Below, piece after piece: positions 43,425 to 52,459 of a stretch of 64,000 nt of DNA. The stretch's first letter is position 1. Each line of letters starts with the position of its first letter. This DNA comes from DAOPZJ01 sp964587625 (GTDB taxonomy: Bacteria; Bacillota; Clostridia; Oscillospirales; JAKOTC01): positions 53,644 through 117,643 of the forward strand of contig CAZPLU010000003.1 in the NCBI GenBank assembly GCA_964587625.1, written 5' to 3'. The position numbers and the translations under genes are program-made. The notes beneath the pieces were generated by a model. It ran no database searches and was not told where the DNA came from. It saw nothing but the letters and a program-made list of their open reading frames with translations.

Positions 43425-44450
43425 TTATATAAATAGACAAGCATCGCCGAACGAATAAAAGCGGTATTCCCGCTCGATGGCGTACCCGTAGGCCTTCAAG
43501 GTGTTTTCTCTGCCCGCGAACGCCGACACCAGCATGATCAGCGTGCTCTCGGGCAGGTGAAAATTCGTGATCAACCCGTCGGTGACGCCGAATTGATAGG
43601 GCGGATAGATAAAAATGTCTGTAAAGCCGATATCATTTACAATCTTACCGTATTTTCGATAAACCGCTTCCAACGTGCGGCAGCTTGTGGTTCCCACCGA
43701 AATCACGCGGCCTCCGGCCTGTTTGGCGCGGTTGATCGTCTGCGCGGCCTGTTCGGGCAGCACATAGTACTCGGCGTGCATCAGGTGCTTTGTAATGTCA
43801 TCTTCCTTTACAGGGCGAAAAGTGCCCACGCCGACGTGTAAAGTCAAATAGGCGATCGAAACGCCTTTTTCCCCGAGGGATTTCAAAAGTTGCGGCGTAA
43901 AATGCAGCCCCGCGGTGGGCGCCGCGACCGAGCCGGGCTCACGGCTGTACACGGTCTGGTACCGGTCGGGATTTTGCAAGTGTTCGTGAATATAATGGGG
44001 CAGGGGCATCTCGCCGATTCTTCCGAGAAGCTCCATAAAATTACCGTCATAATTTAATTTTACCAAACGGTTGCCGTTATCAAGCACTTCCAAAACGATC
44101 GCCCGCAATTCGCCGTCGCCGAAAATAAATTCCGCGCCGGGAATCGCCTTTTTACCGGGCTTGGCCAACGCCTCCCAGACGTCGCCGCCCCTGTCCCGGA
44201 GCAATAAAAATTCGATTTTGCCGCCTCCGGCCGCCGTTTTCCCGTAAATCCGCGCGGGCAGCACCTTGGTGTCGTTCAGCACCAGACAGTCGCCCCGATT
44301 CAAAAACTCGCCGATTTCGAAAAAGCGGCGATCTTGGAATTCCCCGGTATGTTTGTCGACGACCAGCAGCCGGGAAGCCGAGCGGTCGGCGATCGGCGTC
44401 TGTGCAATTCGCTCAGGCGGAAGGTCGTATCGGAAGTCCTGTTTGTGCAT
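43425..44450 (-). CDS. queA: S-adenosylmethionine:tRNA ribosyltransferase-isomerase
   Basis: 341 residues, the family length, from ATG 44450 (MHKQDFRYDLPPERIAQTP). Motifs: DRSASRLLVVD, NDTKVLPARIYGK, PAAPTAGLHFT-like AAPTAGLHFT, LHVGVGTFRPVKEDD and GTTSCRTLEAV. It transfers the ribosyl group of SAM onto preQ1-34 to make epoxyqueuosine after Tgt acts. The ribosome-binding site is weak (GGGGC). The two genes convert G34 to epoxyqueuosine; preQ1 synthesis genes are not in the window. Confidence 0.97.
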   Translation of the reverse strand: MHKQDFRYDLPPERIAQTPIADRSASRLLVVDKHTGEFQDRRFFEIGEFLNRGDCLVLNDTKVLPARIYGKTAAGGGKIEFLLLRDRGGDVWEALAKPGKKAIPGAEFIFGDGELRAIVLEVLDNGNRLVKLNYDGNFMELLGRIGEMPLPHYIHEHLQNPDRYQTVYSREPGSVAAPTAGLHFTPQLLKSLGEKGVSIAYLTLHVGVGTFRPVKEDDITKHLMHAEYYVLPEQAAQTINRAKQAGGRVISVGTTSCRTLEAVYRKYGKIVNDIGFTDIFIYPPYQFGVTDGLITNFHLPESTLIMLVSAFAGRENTLKAYGYAIEREYRFYSFGDACLFI

Positions 44451-44648
44451 TTGGTTGCCCCGTTTTCCGTTTGACATTGATGCGCATAAATGATAGAATA
44501 CTGTCAATCAAAATATGGACCGCATATACTGTTTTTGCGGCGTTTTGATTATACAACACCCCGCATGGAATTACAACCGGCGGCGGAATCGGGAAAAAGT
44601 CAAAAATGAATTTTTCAAAACCAATATACCAAAAGGATGGTCTTGCGT

Positions 44649-45728
44649 ATGAAAACTTATCGAGTGGGCGTTTTGGGATGCACCGGCATGGTCGGGCAGC
44701 GGTTTTGCTGTCTGCTGGCCAAACACCCCTGGTTCAAAATCGCGGTTTTGGCCGCAAGCCCCCGCTCCGCCGGTAAAAAATATACCGCAGCGGTCGGGGA
44801 GCGCTGGGCGATGCCCTGCGAAATCCCCGCCGCGGTCGCCGATATGACCGTGCTCGACGCCTCCGATGTCAAAACCGTCGCCTCGATGGTCGACTTCGTG
44901 TTTTGCGCTGTCGACATGAAAAAAGACGAGATCAAGGCGCTCGAGGAGGCCTACGCCAAGGCCGAATGCCCGGTCGTCTCGAACAACTCCGTCAACCGCA
45001 CGGTCGGCGACGTCCCGATGATCATCCCCGAACTCAATCCGAGCCACACCGACATCATCCCGTTCCAGCGGGAGCGGCTGGGCACCAAGCGCGGCTTTAT
45101 CGCGGTCAAATCCAACTGCCTGATCCAGAGTTATGTCCCCGCCCTGATGCCGCTCGATCCCGTCTACGGCCTCAAAGACGTGTTGATCTGCACGTATCAA
45201 GCCATTTCCGGCGCGGGAAAGACCTTTGACAACTTCCCCGAGATGGTCGACAACGTGATCCCGTATATCGGCAGCGGCGAGGAGGAAAAAAACGAGACCG
45301 AGCCGCTCAAGGTCATGGGAAAAATCGCCGGGGGCAAGATCGTTCCGGCGTCGCACATCAACATCACCGCGCAGTGCATCCGCGTGCCGGTCACCGACGG
45401 GCATCTGGTCGCGGCGTTCGCGCGTTTCGAAAAGAAACCGGACCTCGAACAGATTAAAAAGATCTGGAACGGATTTACCGCCGAGCCGCAGAAGTTGAAC
45501 CTCCCGTCGGCCCCGAAACAGTTCCTGCACTATTTCGAGGAGCCGGACTACCCGCAGGTCAAGCTGCACCGCGACCTCGAAAACGGCATGGCGGTCTCGA
45601 TCGGCCGCCTGCGCGCCGACTCGCAGTACGACATCAAATTCATCGGCCTCTCCCACAATACCCTACGCGGAGCGGCGGGCGGCGGCGTGCTGTGCGCCGA
45701 ACTGCTGTGCGAAAAAGGGTATATTTAA
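44649..45728 (+). CDS. asd: Aspartate-semialdehyde dehydrogenase (archaeal/fungal-type)
   Basis: 359 residues. Reduces aspartyl-phosphate to aspartate semialdehyde for lysine, dipicolinate, methionine and threonine. N-terminal VGVLGCTGMVGQRFCCLLAKHP for NADP binding (split as GCTGMVGQRF), active-site KSNCLIQSY with Cys, and the HNTLRGAAGG end are as in the archaeal/fungal ASADH form, distinct from Bacillus Asd. ATG 44649 (KTYRVG) is preferred to ATG 44637, since AAAGGA overlaps the first. dapA and dapB follow at 45922. Confidence 0.93.
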   Translation: MKTYRVGVLGCTGMVGQRFCCLLAKHPWFKIAVLAASPRSAGKKYTAAVGERWAMPCEIPAAVADMTVLDASDVKTVASMVDFVFCAVDMKKDEIKALEEAYAKAECPVVSNNSVNRTVGDVPMIIPELNPSHTDIIPFQRERLGTKRGFIAVKSNCLIQSYVPALMPLDPVYGLKDVLICTYQAISGAGKTFDNFPEMVDNVIPYIGSGEEEKNETEPLKVMGKIAGGKIVPASHINITAQCIRVPVTDGHLVAAFARFEKKPDLEQIKKIWNGFTAEPQKLNLPSAPKQFLHYFEEPDYPQVKLHRDLENGMAVSIGRLRADSQYDIKFIGLSHNTLRGAAGGGVLCAELLCEKGYI

Positions 45729-45730
45729 GC

Positions 45731-45852
45731 GCAGGGGCGGATATCATCCGCCCGCATTATACTCCTGTTATCGATATCGGTAAGTTATGAAATGCACAAT
45801 TCTCAAAGGATGTTATCTTTCATTTCATCGGGCGGATAATATCCTTCCCTAC
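45731..45852. repeat. Intergenic CAGGGGCGGAT...ATCCTTCCCTAC repeat
   Basis: CAGGGGCGGATATCATCCGCCCG opens (split: CAGGGGCGGAT and ATCCGCCCG form a hairpin) and CGGGCGGATAATATCCTTCCCTAC closes in inverted orientation. It belongs to the GGGGCGGATATCATCC class of dispersed elements. It fills most of the asd-dapA gap; no lysine riboswitch was recognised. Confidence 0.65.
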
Positions 45853-45921
45853 CACTATATTTTATTTAACATAATAAAGATGAATAAAATTCGTCCCGCA
45901 AAATCCACATAGGAGGTTCTT

Positions 45922-46815
45922 ATGAAAAAGCTTATTTTCAAAGGCGCGGGCGTCGCCATCGTCACGCCGTTCAAGGCGGACGGCGGCGTCAATTTCGACG
46001 TCTTTTCCGAGTTGATTGAATTTCAAATCGCAAACGGCACCGACGCCATCATCGTCTGCGGCACGACCGGCGAATCGGCGACCATGTCCGACAACGAGCA
46101 GGCGCAGTGCATCGAATTCGCGGTCAAACAAATAAAAGGCCGCGTGCCGGTGATCGGCGGGGCGGGCGCCAACTGCACCGCACACGCGCTTGAACTGGTC
46201 AAAACGGCGGCCGGTTTGGGCGTCGACGGTATTTTAAGCGTCACTCCGTATTATAATAAAACCACGCAGGAGGGCCTTTTCCGCCATTTCACCGCGATTG
46301 CGGACGCGGCGGACGGCGTTCCCGTGATCGTTTACAACGTCCCGTCCAGAACGGGGTTGAACATTTTGCCCGAGACCTACGCGCGGCTCGCCAAGCACCC
46401 GAACATCAACGCGATCAAAGAGGCCAACGGCAATCTGCCCGCCGCGATCAAGACCCTCGACCTGTGCGGAGACAGCATTTATATGTACAGCGGCGAGGAC
46501 ACGATCATCGTCCCGATGCTCTCGGTCGGCTGCATGGGCGTGATCTCGGTGCTTTCCAACGTCTTCCCCAAAGAGACCCACGACATGTGCGCGCTCTGGT
46601 TCGAGGGGAAAACCGCGGAATCCGCGAAGTTGCAAATCCGATACAGCGCGCTCGTCGACGCACTGTTTTGCGAGGTCAACCCGATTCCGGTCAAAACCGC
46701 GCTCCGGCTCATGGGCTATGAGGTCGGCGATTGCCGGCTGCCATTGTGCGAAATCGGCGAGAACGGCAAAAAGCAGCTTGTCGCCGCCATGCAAAAAGCC
46801 GGCCTGATCGGCTGA
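45922..46815 (+). CDS. dapA: 4-hydroxy-tetrahydrodipicolinate synthase
   Basis: 297 residues, TIM barrel of the NAL family. Condenses pyruvate with aspartate semialdehyde. GTTGESATMSD binds pyruvate, YYNKTTQEGLFRHF and VYNVPSRTG carry the catalytic Tyr, and AIKEANGN holds the Schiff-base Lys. AGGAGG at 45912-45917 precedes the ATG. dapB follows 24 bases later. Confidence 0.97.
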   Translation: MKKLIFKGAGVAIVTPFKADGGVNFDVFSELIEFQIANGTDAIIVCGTTGESATMSDNEQAQCIEFAVKQIKGRVPVIGGAGANCTAHALELVKTAAGLGVDGILSVTPYYNKTTQEGLFRHFTAIADAADGVPVIVYNVPSRTGLNILPETYARLAKHPNINAIKEANGNLPAAIKTLDLCGDSIYMYSGEDTIIVPMLSVGCMGVISVLSNVFPKETHDMCALWFEGKTAESAKLQIRYSALVDALFCEVNPIPVKTALRLMGYEVGDCRLPLCEIGENGKKQLVAAMQKAGLIG

Positions 46816-46839
46816 ACGCGCGAAAGGACGTAAAAATCA

Positions 46840-47598
46840 ATGACGGGAATTCTCATCAGCGGCGTCAACGGGCGAATGGGTTCGATGGTCGCGGAGGTCG
46901 TTTCTTCGCGCAAGGACTGTTTCGTCTGCGCCGGAATGGATTTGAACACCGCGAAAAAGCAGGATTTCATGGTCTTTGCGCCCTGCGGATATGAGGGACA
47001 AGCCGATGTGATCATCGACGCCTCTTATATCGAGGGAACGGCGGCGCTGCTCGAATACGCCGTACGCCGTAATTTGCCGTTGGTCATCATGACGACGGGT
47101 CAAAACGAAGAGCAGACGGCGATGATCAAAGAGGCGTCGGCGAAGATCCCCATTTTTAAAAGCGGCAACATGTCGGTAGGGGTCAATATCCTGTCCGCGC
47201 TCGTCAAAAAGACCGCCGAAATTTTAGGCGAGACCTTTGACATCGAAATCGTCGAAGCGCACCACAACAAAAAGGTGGACGCGCCCAGCGGCACCGCGAT
47301 GATGCTGGCAAAATCCGCGAGCGACGGGCTTTCCCAGACGCCGGTCTATACCTACGACCGGCATTTGCAACGCAAGCCCAGAGATCACGAGGAAATCGGC
47401 ATCCACAGCATCCGGGGCGGCACGATCATCGGCGAGCACGAGATCATTTTCGCGGGGGAGGACGAGGTGATCAAGCTCTCGCACAGCGCCGGAAGCCGAA
47501 AAATGTTTGCTGCGGGCGCGGTCAACGCCGCCCTGTTCTTGATTCGGCAAAAACCCGGGATATATGATATGAACGATTTAATAGGAGGCAGAATATAA
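46840..47598 (+). CDS. dapB: 4-hydroxy-tetrahydrodipicolinate reductase
   Basis: 252 residues. GILISGVNGRMGSMVAEV binds NAD(P)H; FKSGNMSVGVNIL, VEAHHNKKVDAPSGTA and SIRGGTIIGEHEI are the substrate and catalytic blocks with the His-His motif and the Lys. It produces tetrahydrodipicolinate for lysine, and its dihydro substrate feeds dipicolinate synthase. The stop overlaps the next ATG (TAATG). Confidence 0.97.
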   Translation: MTGILISGVNGRMGSMVAEVVSSRKDCFVCAGMDLNTAKKQDFMVFAPCGYEGQADVIIDASYIEGTAALLEYAVRRNLPLVIMTTGQNEEQTAMIKEASAKIPIFKSGNMSVGVNILSALVKKTAEILGETFDIEIVEAHHNKKVDAPSGTAMMLAKSASDGLSQTPVYTYDRHLQRKPRDHEEIGIHSIRGGTIIGEHEIIFAGEDEVIKLSHSAGSRKMFAAGAVNAALFLIRQKPGIYDMNDLIGGRI

Positions 47599-48299
47599 TG
47601 AAACGGTTTATACTTTTTTGCTTGATGGCAATTCTTATCGCAACCGTCGGATGTTCTTTCGTCTCACCTCCGGTGATTCCGGAAACATCCGAACCCGAAT
47701 CCTCGACAGCGTCCGAAATCGGCGAAGCATCTTCGGCGGCTTCCGAACCGAACCAGCCGACGAACGAGTCCTCCCTGACAACGGAATACTCCTTTGAAGT
47801 CCGTGTGATGACCACCGAGGACTGGCAGTCCTATGAAGACGGCGAAAATTTCGAGACCAAGACCTTTTCGTTGACTTTCCCGGATAGCTGGATACGCGAC
47901 GCCGGAGACGCACCGACATTCCATGATCAACACACGGAGATCAAAATATTCGAATACATCGCTGCGGTTAAACTTCCGGCGGAATTTGATTTTGCTGAGA
48001 GCTTTTCAAAGGAGAGTTTTGAGGATTCAATAACCGATACCACTGTGGTCGGCGACATAAAAATCGGAAAGCTGGCAGCTGCGAACGGCGAGAAGACCTA
48101 CGCTTTGGTCATCCAAAACGTGGTTCCCGAGGGCGGCGGAGAGATACAAATTGACCGCTGGTATCCCTATTTTTATGTGATCGTCGATGGAGATCATGCC
48201 TATTGCATACAGTTTTACAGCTTGAAAGATCCGGCGGACGACGATACAAACGCCGAATTGTTCCGCGAAATTTTGGGAACTTTCAGGGTCATTTCTTAA
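47598..48299 (+). CDS. Unrecognised lipoprotein downstream of dapB
   Basis: 233 residues with signal MKRFILFCLMAILIATVGC (lipobox ATVG-Cys19), an Ser/Glu-rich linker (residues 22-63) and a domain with FSLTFPDSWIRDAGDA that resembles the small PsbP/DUF-like fold of surface lipoproteins; I cannot name it. The ATG overlaps the dapB stop by one base, giving coupling. The style of linker is like the lipoprotein at 33231. Exported and anchored; function unknown. Confidence 0.75.
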   Translation: MKRFILFCLMAILIATVGCSFVSPPVIPETSEPESSTASEIGEASSAASEPNQPTNESSLTTEYSFEVRVMTTEDWQSYEDGENFETKTFSLTFPDSWIRDAGDAPTFHDQHTEIKIFEYIAAVKLPAEFDFAESFSKESFEDSITDTTVVGDIKIGKLAAANGEKTYALVIQNVVPEGGGEIQIDRWYPYFYVIVDGDHAYCIQFYSLKDPADDDTNAELFREILGTFRVIS

Positions 48300-48414
48300 A
48301 AATATTGCACAGAAGTTATTTATATATTTTATGCAAATTTCATAAAAAATGCTCTTATTTTAACCTAAATTGCATATTTATAGCACGGAAAGACAGATTG
48401 GCGTCACTTAACTG

Positions 48415-48443
48415 TTGACAAGGTGAGCGTTTTGTGATACGAT
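48415..48443 (+). promoter_or_regulatory. Sigma-A promoter for the zinc-ribbon gene
   Basis: TTGACA (48415-48420), 17 bases, TACGAT (48438-48443). The leader before ATG 48553 is about 100 bases. The 253-bp gap before the gene is otherwise AT-rich and empty. Confidence 0.75.
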
Positions 48444-48552
48444 CCTTTACATGCCACTGATCGAATGCGAGTGCGGTCCCTTGGTTGTGTTTCACACGGG
48501 TGTCAATGCTGTTGTATCCGCAGGGCAAATTATTTCAAAGCGAGGAAAATCC

Positions 48553-48825
48553 ATGTACGAAGACAAAACCCTTATTTGCAAAGATTGCGGCGCAGAATTT
48601 GTGTTCACTGCCGGTGAGCAGGAATTTTATTCGACCAAAGGCTTTGTAAACGAACCGCAGAGATGTAAGTCCTGCCGTGACAACCGCAAGAATGCCGCCA
48701 GAGGTGAGCGCGAGATGTTTGATTGCGTCTGCGCAGAGTGTGGCGCTCCGTGCAAAGTTCCGTTCAAGCCGCGTGACGACCGTCCCGTGTATTGCAGCGA
48801 TTGCTTTGCAACGAGAAAAGGTTAA
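48553..48825 (+). CDS. Small zinc-ribbon protein
   Basis: 90 residues from ATG 48553 after GAGGAAAA. Four CxxC-type pairs: CKDCG (residues 9-13), CKSCRDNRK, CVCAECGAPC and CSDCF. This is the zinc-ribbon domain (zf-trcl/CxxC_CxxC type) common in Clostridia near translation genes; function unknown. It has its own promoter and a terminator, so it is a single-gene unit. Confidence 0.85.
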   Translation: MYEDKTLICKDCGAEFVFTAGEQEFYSTKGFVNEPQRCKSCRDNRKNAARGEREMFDCVCAECGAPCKVPFKPRDDRPVYCSDCFATRKG

Positions 48826-48845
48826 TACCTGATCATTGCATTCGG

Positions 48846-48867
48846 GACCCCGCTGAAAAGCGGGGTC
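48846..48867 (+). terminator. Terminator after the zinc-ribbon gene
   Basis: GACCCCGCT, loop GAAA, AGCGGGGTC, then TTTTGCGTTTTTG: a strong intrinsic terminator. Confidence 0.92.
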
Positions 48868-48992
48868 TTTTGCGTTTTTGTTTCAAAACGAAAACAGAGA
48901 GCACGGTTCAGCGGCAACGCATTTATTTACCGGGATAAATGGGATGTTGTCACAAACCGGGTTGTCAGAACCGATTCAACCTTACGAAAAAT

Positions 48993-49217
48993 CTATTCGT
49001 AACCTTTTTGGCTGTTTTTCGACTCATCTTTGATTTCTTTTCGCATATCTAGGGCGGTGTTTCGGCGTTTATTTTTTTCTTCAAGGTCTCTTTTGGTTTT
49101 CGGATCATCGGTTTTGGCCATCATATCCCGTGCCGCTTCCATGTTTTTTAGTGTATGATTGAGGTTCTTTTGAATTTTGGCCGCATTGTCTCTGCGGTCG
49201 TCCGGCTTGTTTTTCAT
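48993..49217 (-). CDS. tlp: Small acid-soluble spore protein Tlp
   Basis: 74 residues from ATG 49217 (MKNKPDDRRDNAAKIQKNL). The NPDDRxDN-like start, the central helix with LNHTLKNMEAARDMM and the end ALDMRKEIKDES..GYE match Tlp proteins of spore formers. GAGGAG precedes the start. The longer frame to 49313 is rejected for lack of a site. Tlp is a forespore protein; the exact role is unknown. Confidence 0.88.
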   Translation of the reverse strand: MKNKPDDRRDNAAKIQKNLNHTLKNMEAARDMMAKTDDPKTKRDLEEKNKRRNTALDMRKEIKDESKNSQKGYE

Positions 49218-49326
49218 AAAAGAATCTACTCCTCTTCGTAAAATTAGATTTTCAAGAATATTTATTTCCGTTCTTTTATTGAAAATACAAGGGTTTTTGA
49301 ATTGATTGCTCAACTTGTAACCGACT

Positions 49327-51459
49327 TTATATCATTTTATAACTTTTCGATTCGAAAACCGGCTTAAAATCCGCCTCTCCTCGGATGTCGACACGGATGG
49401 TCCGGTCTCTCCGGTCGGCTGTGATATCCAAAACAAGTCCGCACCAGGCGATATTCGTGACTTTGATAAAATCCAAACACCCCGGAATGTTGGGTTCGAT
49501 GCTCACCCGGTCGGCTTTCGGGCAATATCCCAAAAATCCGTAGAGAATCGACTGCATCGGCAGCAGGGATTCAAAAAACTCCGAGGTGATCCCGAGGCCG
49601 CCGCCCACGTTTCCGCCTTGCAGATTTAACTTTTTGTTCTCGTAATAGGGTTTGTATCCGCCGGCCTCGCAGACCTCGTCATACCAGTCGAGGATTTCGG
49701 TCAGCCGTCGCCAGGCGTCGTCGGCTCCGTATATTTGAATCCTCGCCATCAGATCGAAATAGGAAAACGCCAGCGCCGCGCCGCCGTTTTGAATCTGTTC
49801 GCCGAATTTCAACTCGTCGGCGTTGTAGCCGAAGAACCAATAATCGCGGTTGTCCGCGGTGTTGATCAAAGGCGCGAAAGTATAGCGGTAGATGTCCGAT
49901 CCCTGCGCGGCGTCACCCTCCACGATGCGTCTTCCGCTGATCCAGTCCATGACCGAACGGAAATGTTTTTCGTCGGCCAGCCCCGAATGCAGAATTTCCA
50001 AATTGGACAAAATATTGCCGACGTCGTGGGCTTCGCCGTGAACATCGATCCCGCTGGCAAAGCGTCCGGTCTCGCCGTTGAAAAAGAGCTCGTTGGCCTT
50101 TTGCTTGACCGCCTCCCGATGCCGCGTCAAAAAATCCGGAGCATAGGCCAAACAGTCCTCATCAACGCCCCAATCGGGATGCTCGAGAATCATCCGCTCA
50201 AGCTCGGCCATCCGGCTCAGCGCGTCGTAATAATAAGCCGTCGCGTAAGCGTCGTAGTGTCCGTAGGGCAAAATGTCCAGCCAGTTGTTCGGAATGCTTC
50301 CGCCGCAGTCCCGCACGCGTTTTCCGGTGCCGTCGGTTCGGACGGAGCCGGTTCCGTCGTGCCCCACCCAAGTGGTTTTCACAATGTTTTCTTCGAATGT
50401 GTGATGGTCATGCATAAATCCCCGCAGCGCAAGGCGCATCCGGGCGATATTGCGACGCAAAAAATCGAGGTCGCGCGTCTGGTTGAAATAATCCGAACAG
50501 CCCTTGATAAAACTGGTGTTATTGATGTTGTGCCGGGTGTCGTAATGCGAAAAGAGCGCGATCACGGTCAGCGCGCCGCCCGCCTCTCGGTTTCCGAGCG
50601 ACACCCGCAGCTTTTTGATCATCCCTTTCCAGCCCGGATGCCGATAAAGCGGCAGCATGGGATAAGAACGGTCGACGACGTCCTCGTCATCTTTCAGCTC
50701 GTCCCGCTCGGGGCAGGGTGTAAAGTACATTCGATTTACAGCGGTAAAGTCCGAATCGGCCTCGGTCAGCCATTCCAGATGCGGCTCATTTTCGCCGATT
50801 TTTTCCCCGTGCCAGCGGATCTGCATAAACGGCGCCTGCCGGGTGTCGATTTTGCAATCGGGCGTGGTTAACGAGGCAAAGGGCTTGTTCACGCTCAGGC
50901 GCAGCCCCTCGTCGTTGACCCCTTTATTGTCAAAACCGTCGAAGATGAATCCCCTGTCGTCGGTCAGGTTCTTCGGGCTGAACGCCAACCCGTTCGGCGT
51001 CCCGTGTTCGCCCGGTTGGTTGCGAAAGGTGAAATGCCAGCCGAAACCGCCGTCACCGCCCGTCCAGAGCGGGAACGGCCAGGCGCGGTTGTGGGTATAA
51101 AAGACCCCTTGGCGGGTTTCGACATAACCGTCCGGGCCGATTTGGCGGGTCAACAGTGCGTTTTTCCACAATGTCCGCATCCTGCGCCGGATGTCGTCGG
51201 TCTCGACCGCGGGCCACAGTTCGCATTGGCACATCCAGCCGTCCCAGAGGGTGGCTTTGGGGCCGCTCGGCAGTTCTGGATACATCGGGAAGCCGTCGTA
51301 CCCCTTCAGCCAGTCGTCCCATACGGGGCCGTAGGGCAGGGCGTGCCGCCACATCAGGTTGCGGGCAAGTTCAGAATATCGCCGCTGGTCCCCAAGGATG
51401 AGATATGGGAAATCAGAGACCGGCAGGGCGGGTTTATCGGCGTTTTTATACTGCTTCAT
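49327..51459 (-). CDS. Large glycosidase-like protein with (alpha/alpha)6 toroid
   Basis: 710 residues, no signal peptide seen, so probably cytoplasmic. Aromatic repeats typical of (alpha/alpha)6-toroid enzymes: GWMCQCELWPAVETDD, GGDGGFGWHFTFRNQ, NNWLDILPYGHYDAYATAYYYDAL, GNILSNLEILHSGL, YWFFGYNADELKFG and EFFESLLPMQSILYGFLGYCP. The family looks like GH63/65/94-like glucosidases or phosphorylases. Catalytic residues cannot be fixed. It runs alone on the minus strand opposite nrdG. Confidence 0.7.
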   Translation of the reverse strand: MKQYKNADKPALPVSDFPYLILGDQRRYSELARNLMWRHALPYGPVWDDWLKGYDGFPMYPELPSGPKATLWDGWMCQCELWPAVETDDIRRRMRTLWKNALLTRQIGPDGYVETRQGVFYTHNRAWPFPLWTGGDGGFGWHFTFRNQPGEHGTPNGLAFSPKNLTDDRGFIFDGFDNKGVNDEGLRLSVNKPFASLTTPDCKIDTRQAPFMQIRWHGEKIGENEPHLEWLTEADSDFTAVNRMYFTPCPERDELKDDEDVVDRSYPMLPLYRHPGWKGMIKKLRVSLGNREAGGALTVIALFSHYDTRHNINNTSFIKGCSDYFNQTRDLDFLRRNIARMRLALRGFMHDHHTFEENIVKTTWVGHDGTGSVRTDGTGKRVRDCGGSIPNNWLDILPYGHYDAYATAYYYDALSRMAELERMILEHPDWGVDEDCLAYAPDFLTRHREAVKQKANELFFNGETGRFASGIDVHGEAHDVGNILSNLEILHSGLADEKHFRSVMDWISGRRIVEGDAAQGSDIYRYTFAPLINTADNRDYWFFGYNADELKFGEQIQNGGAALAFSYFDLMARIQIYGADDAWRRLTEILDWYDEVCEAGGYKPYYENKKLNLQGGNVGGGLGITSEFFESLLPMQSILYGFLGYCPKADRVSIEPNIPGCLDFIKVTNIAWCGLVLDITADRRDRTIRVDIRGEADFKPVFESKSYKMI

Positions 51460-51553
51460 GGATTACTCCTTAAATGTGCTGGATGACCCCACTATATCAC
51501 GTCACATTCTCGGAGTCAACGCAGATTGTTTCGGATTTTTTGCGTCGGATAAG

Positions 51554-51582
51554 TTGAAAAGCATTGAAAGGTATGTTATGAT
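51554..51582 (+). promoter_or_regulatory. Promoter for nrdG
   Basis: TTGAAA (51554-51559), 17 bases, TATGAT (51577-51582), 36 bases before ATG 51618. Confidence 0.65.
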
Positions 51583-51617
51583 TTTTCATATCAGATTTGG
51601 AACGGCGGAAGAGACAT

Positions 51618-52316
51618 ATGAACATACACGGAATCCAAAAAATGACCCTGATCGATTACCCGGGCAAAATCGCCTGCACCCTGTTCGCCGGCGGTTGCAA
51701 TTTCCGCTGTCCGTACTGCCACAACGCCGGGCTTGTGCTCAACCCGGAATTATCCGATATCATTCCCGAAGAAGAAATTTTCGAATTTTTAAAAAGGCGC
51801 GTCAATCTGCTCGACGGCGTGTGCATCAGCGGCGGGGAGCCGCTGTTGCAAAAGGATATCATTCGATTTGCGGGCGAGATCAAAAAACTCGGTTTCGCCG
51901 TCAAAATCGACACCAACGGCGCTTTCCCCGAGCGGTTGAAAGAATTGGTCGAGAGCGGAAATATCGATTACGTCGCAATGGATATTAAAAATTCACCCGC
52001 GAAATATGCCCTGACCGTCGGAATCGACGATTACTTTTTGCCCGCCGTCAAACAGAGCGCCGACTACCTCAAATCCGGCGCGGTCGATTTTGAATTTCGC
52101 ACGACCGCCGTCCAGCAGTTCCATACAGCGGAGGATTTTGACGAGATGGGCAGGTGGATTCAAGGTCCGCGCACCAAATGGTATTTACAAAATTTTTGCG
52201 ATTCGGGAAATATCATCAAAGCGGGTCTCTCCGGGTTTGAACGGTTCGAACTGGAAAGCATCCTCAAAATTATGAAAAAATACGTCCCGGGGTCCGAATT
52301 GCGTGAAATTGCGTGA
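51618..52316 (+). CDS. nrdG: Anaerobic ribonucleoside-triphosphate reductase activating protein
   Basis: 232 residues, radical SAM enzyme. GGCNFRCPYCHNAG carries the cluster cysteines 27, 31 and 34; GEPLLQKD is the SAM-binding GGE block. It generates the glycyl radical on NrdD. ATG 51618 (NIHGIQKMTLIDYPGK) is preferred to the upstream ATG 51597. nrdD is the next gene. Confidence 0.95.
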   Translation: MNIHGIQKMTLIDYPGKIACTLFAGGCNFRCPYCHNAGLVLNPELSDIIPEEEIFEFLKRRVNLLDGVCISGGEPLLQKDIIRFAGEIKKLGFAVKIDTNGAFPERLKELVESGNIDYVAMDIKNSPAKYALTVGIDDYFLPAVKQSADYLKSGAVDFEFRTTAVQQFHTAEDFDEMGRWIQGPRTKWYLQNFCDSGNIIKAGLSGFERFELESILKIMKKYVPGSELREIA

Positions 52317-52328
52317 AATTTAATAATA

Positions 52329-52370
52329 ACTACATATAGTGGTTTATATAAAATATATTTCAATATATTG
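52329..52370 (+). promoter_or_regulatory. Two NrdR-type boxes before nrdD
   Basis: ACTACATATAGT (52329-52340) and CAATATATTG (52361-52370) match the NrdR box palindrome (CwATATATwG core), with centres 31 bp apart, three helical turns, the known NrdR spacing. The promoter follows at 52382. Confidence 0.65.
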
Positions 52371-52381
52371 TGTTTCGGGTA

Positions 52382-52410
52382 TTGACATGCGTCAACGCCT
52401 GTGCTATGCT
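52382..52410 (+). promoter_or_regulatory. Promoter for nrdD
   Basis: TTGACA (52382-52387), 17 bases, TATGCT (52405-52410), 12 bases downstream of the NrdR-like boxes. Confidence 0.8.
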
Positions 52411-52459
52411 GTCTTTACGGTGCGGCCGAAAGCTGATTGTTTTTATAAGGAGAAAAGCC

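Noticed and set aside
45729..45921. Possible lysine riboswitch before dapA
   Set aside because: The gap is filled by a dispersed repeat; the lysine riboswitch core was not found.
51004..51486. 160-codon plus-strand frame opposite the large glycosidase
   Set aside because: It is an antisense shadow of a clear gene in a GC-rich region and shows only low-complexity Ala/Arg/Pro.
51618..52316. Radical SAM gene as a peptide-modifying enzyme for the 22-codon peptide
   Set aside because: It is NrdG by motif and adjacency to nrdD, and is 4.7 kb away from the peptide unit.
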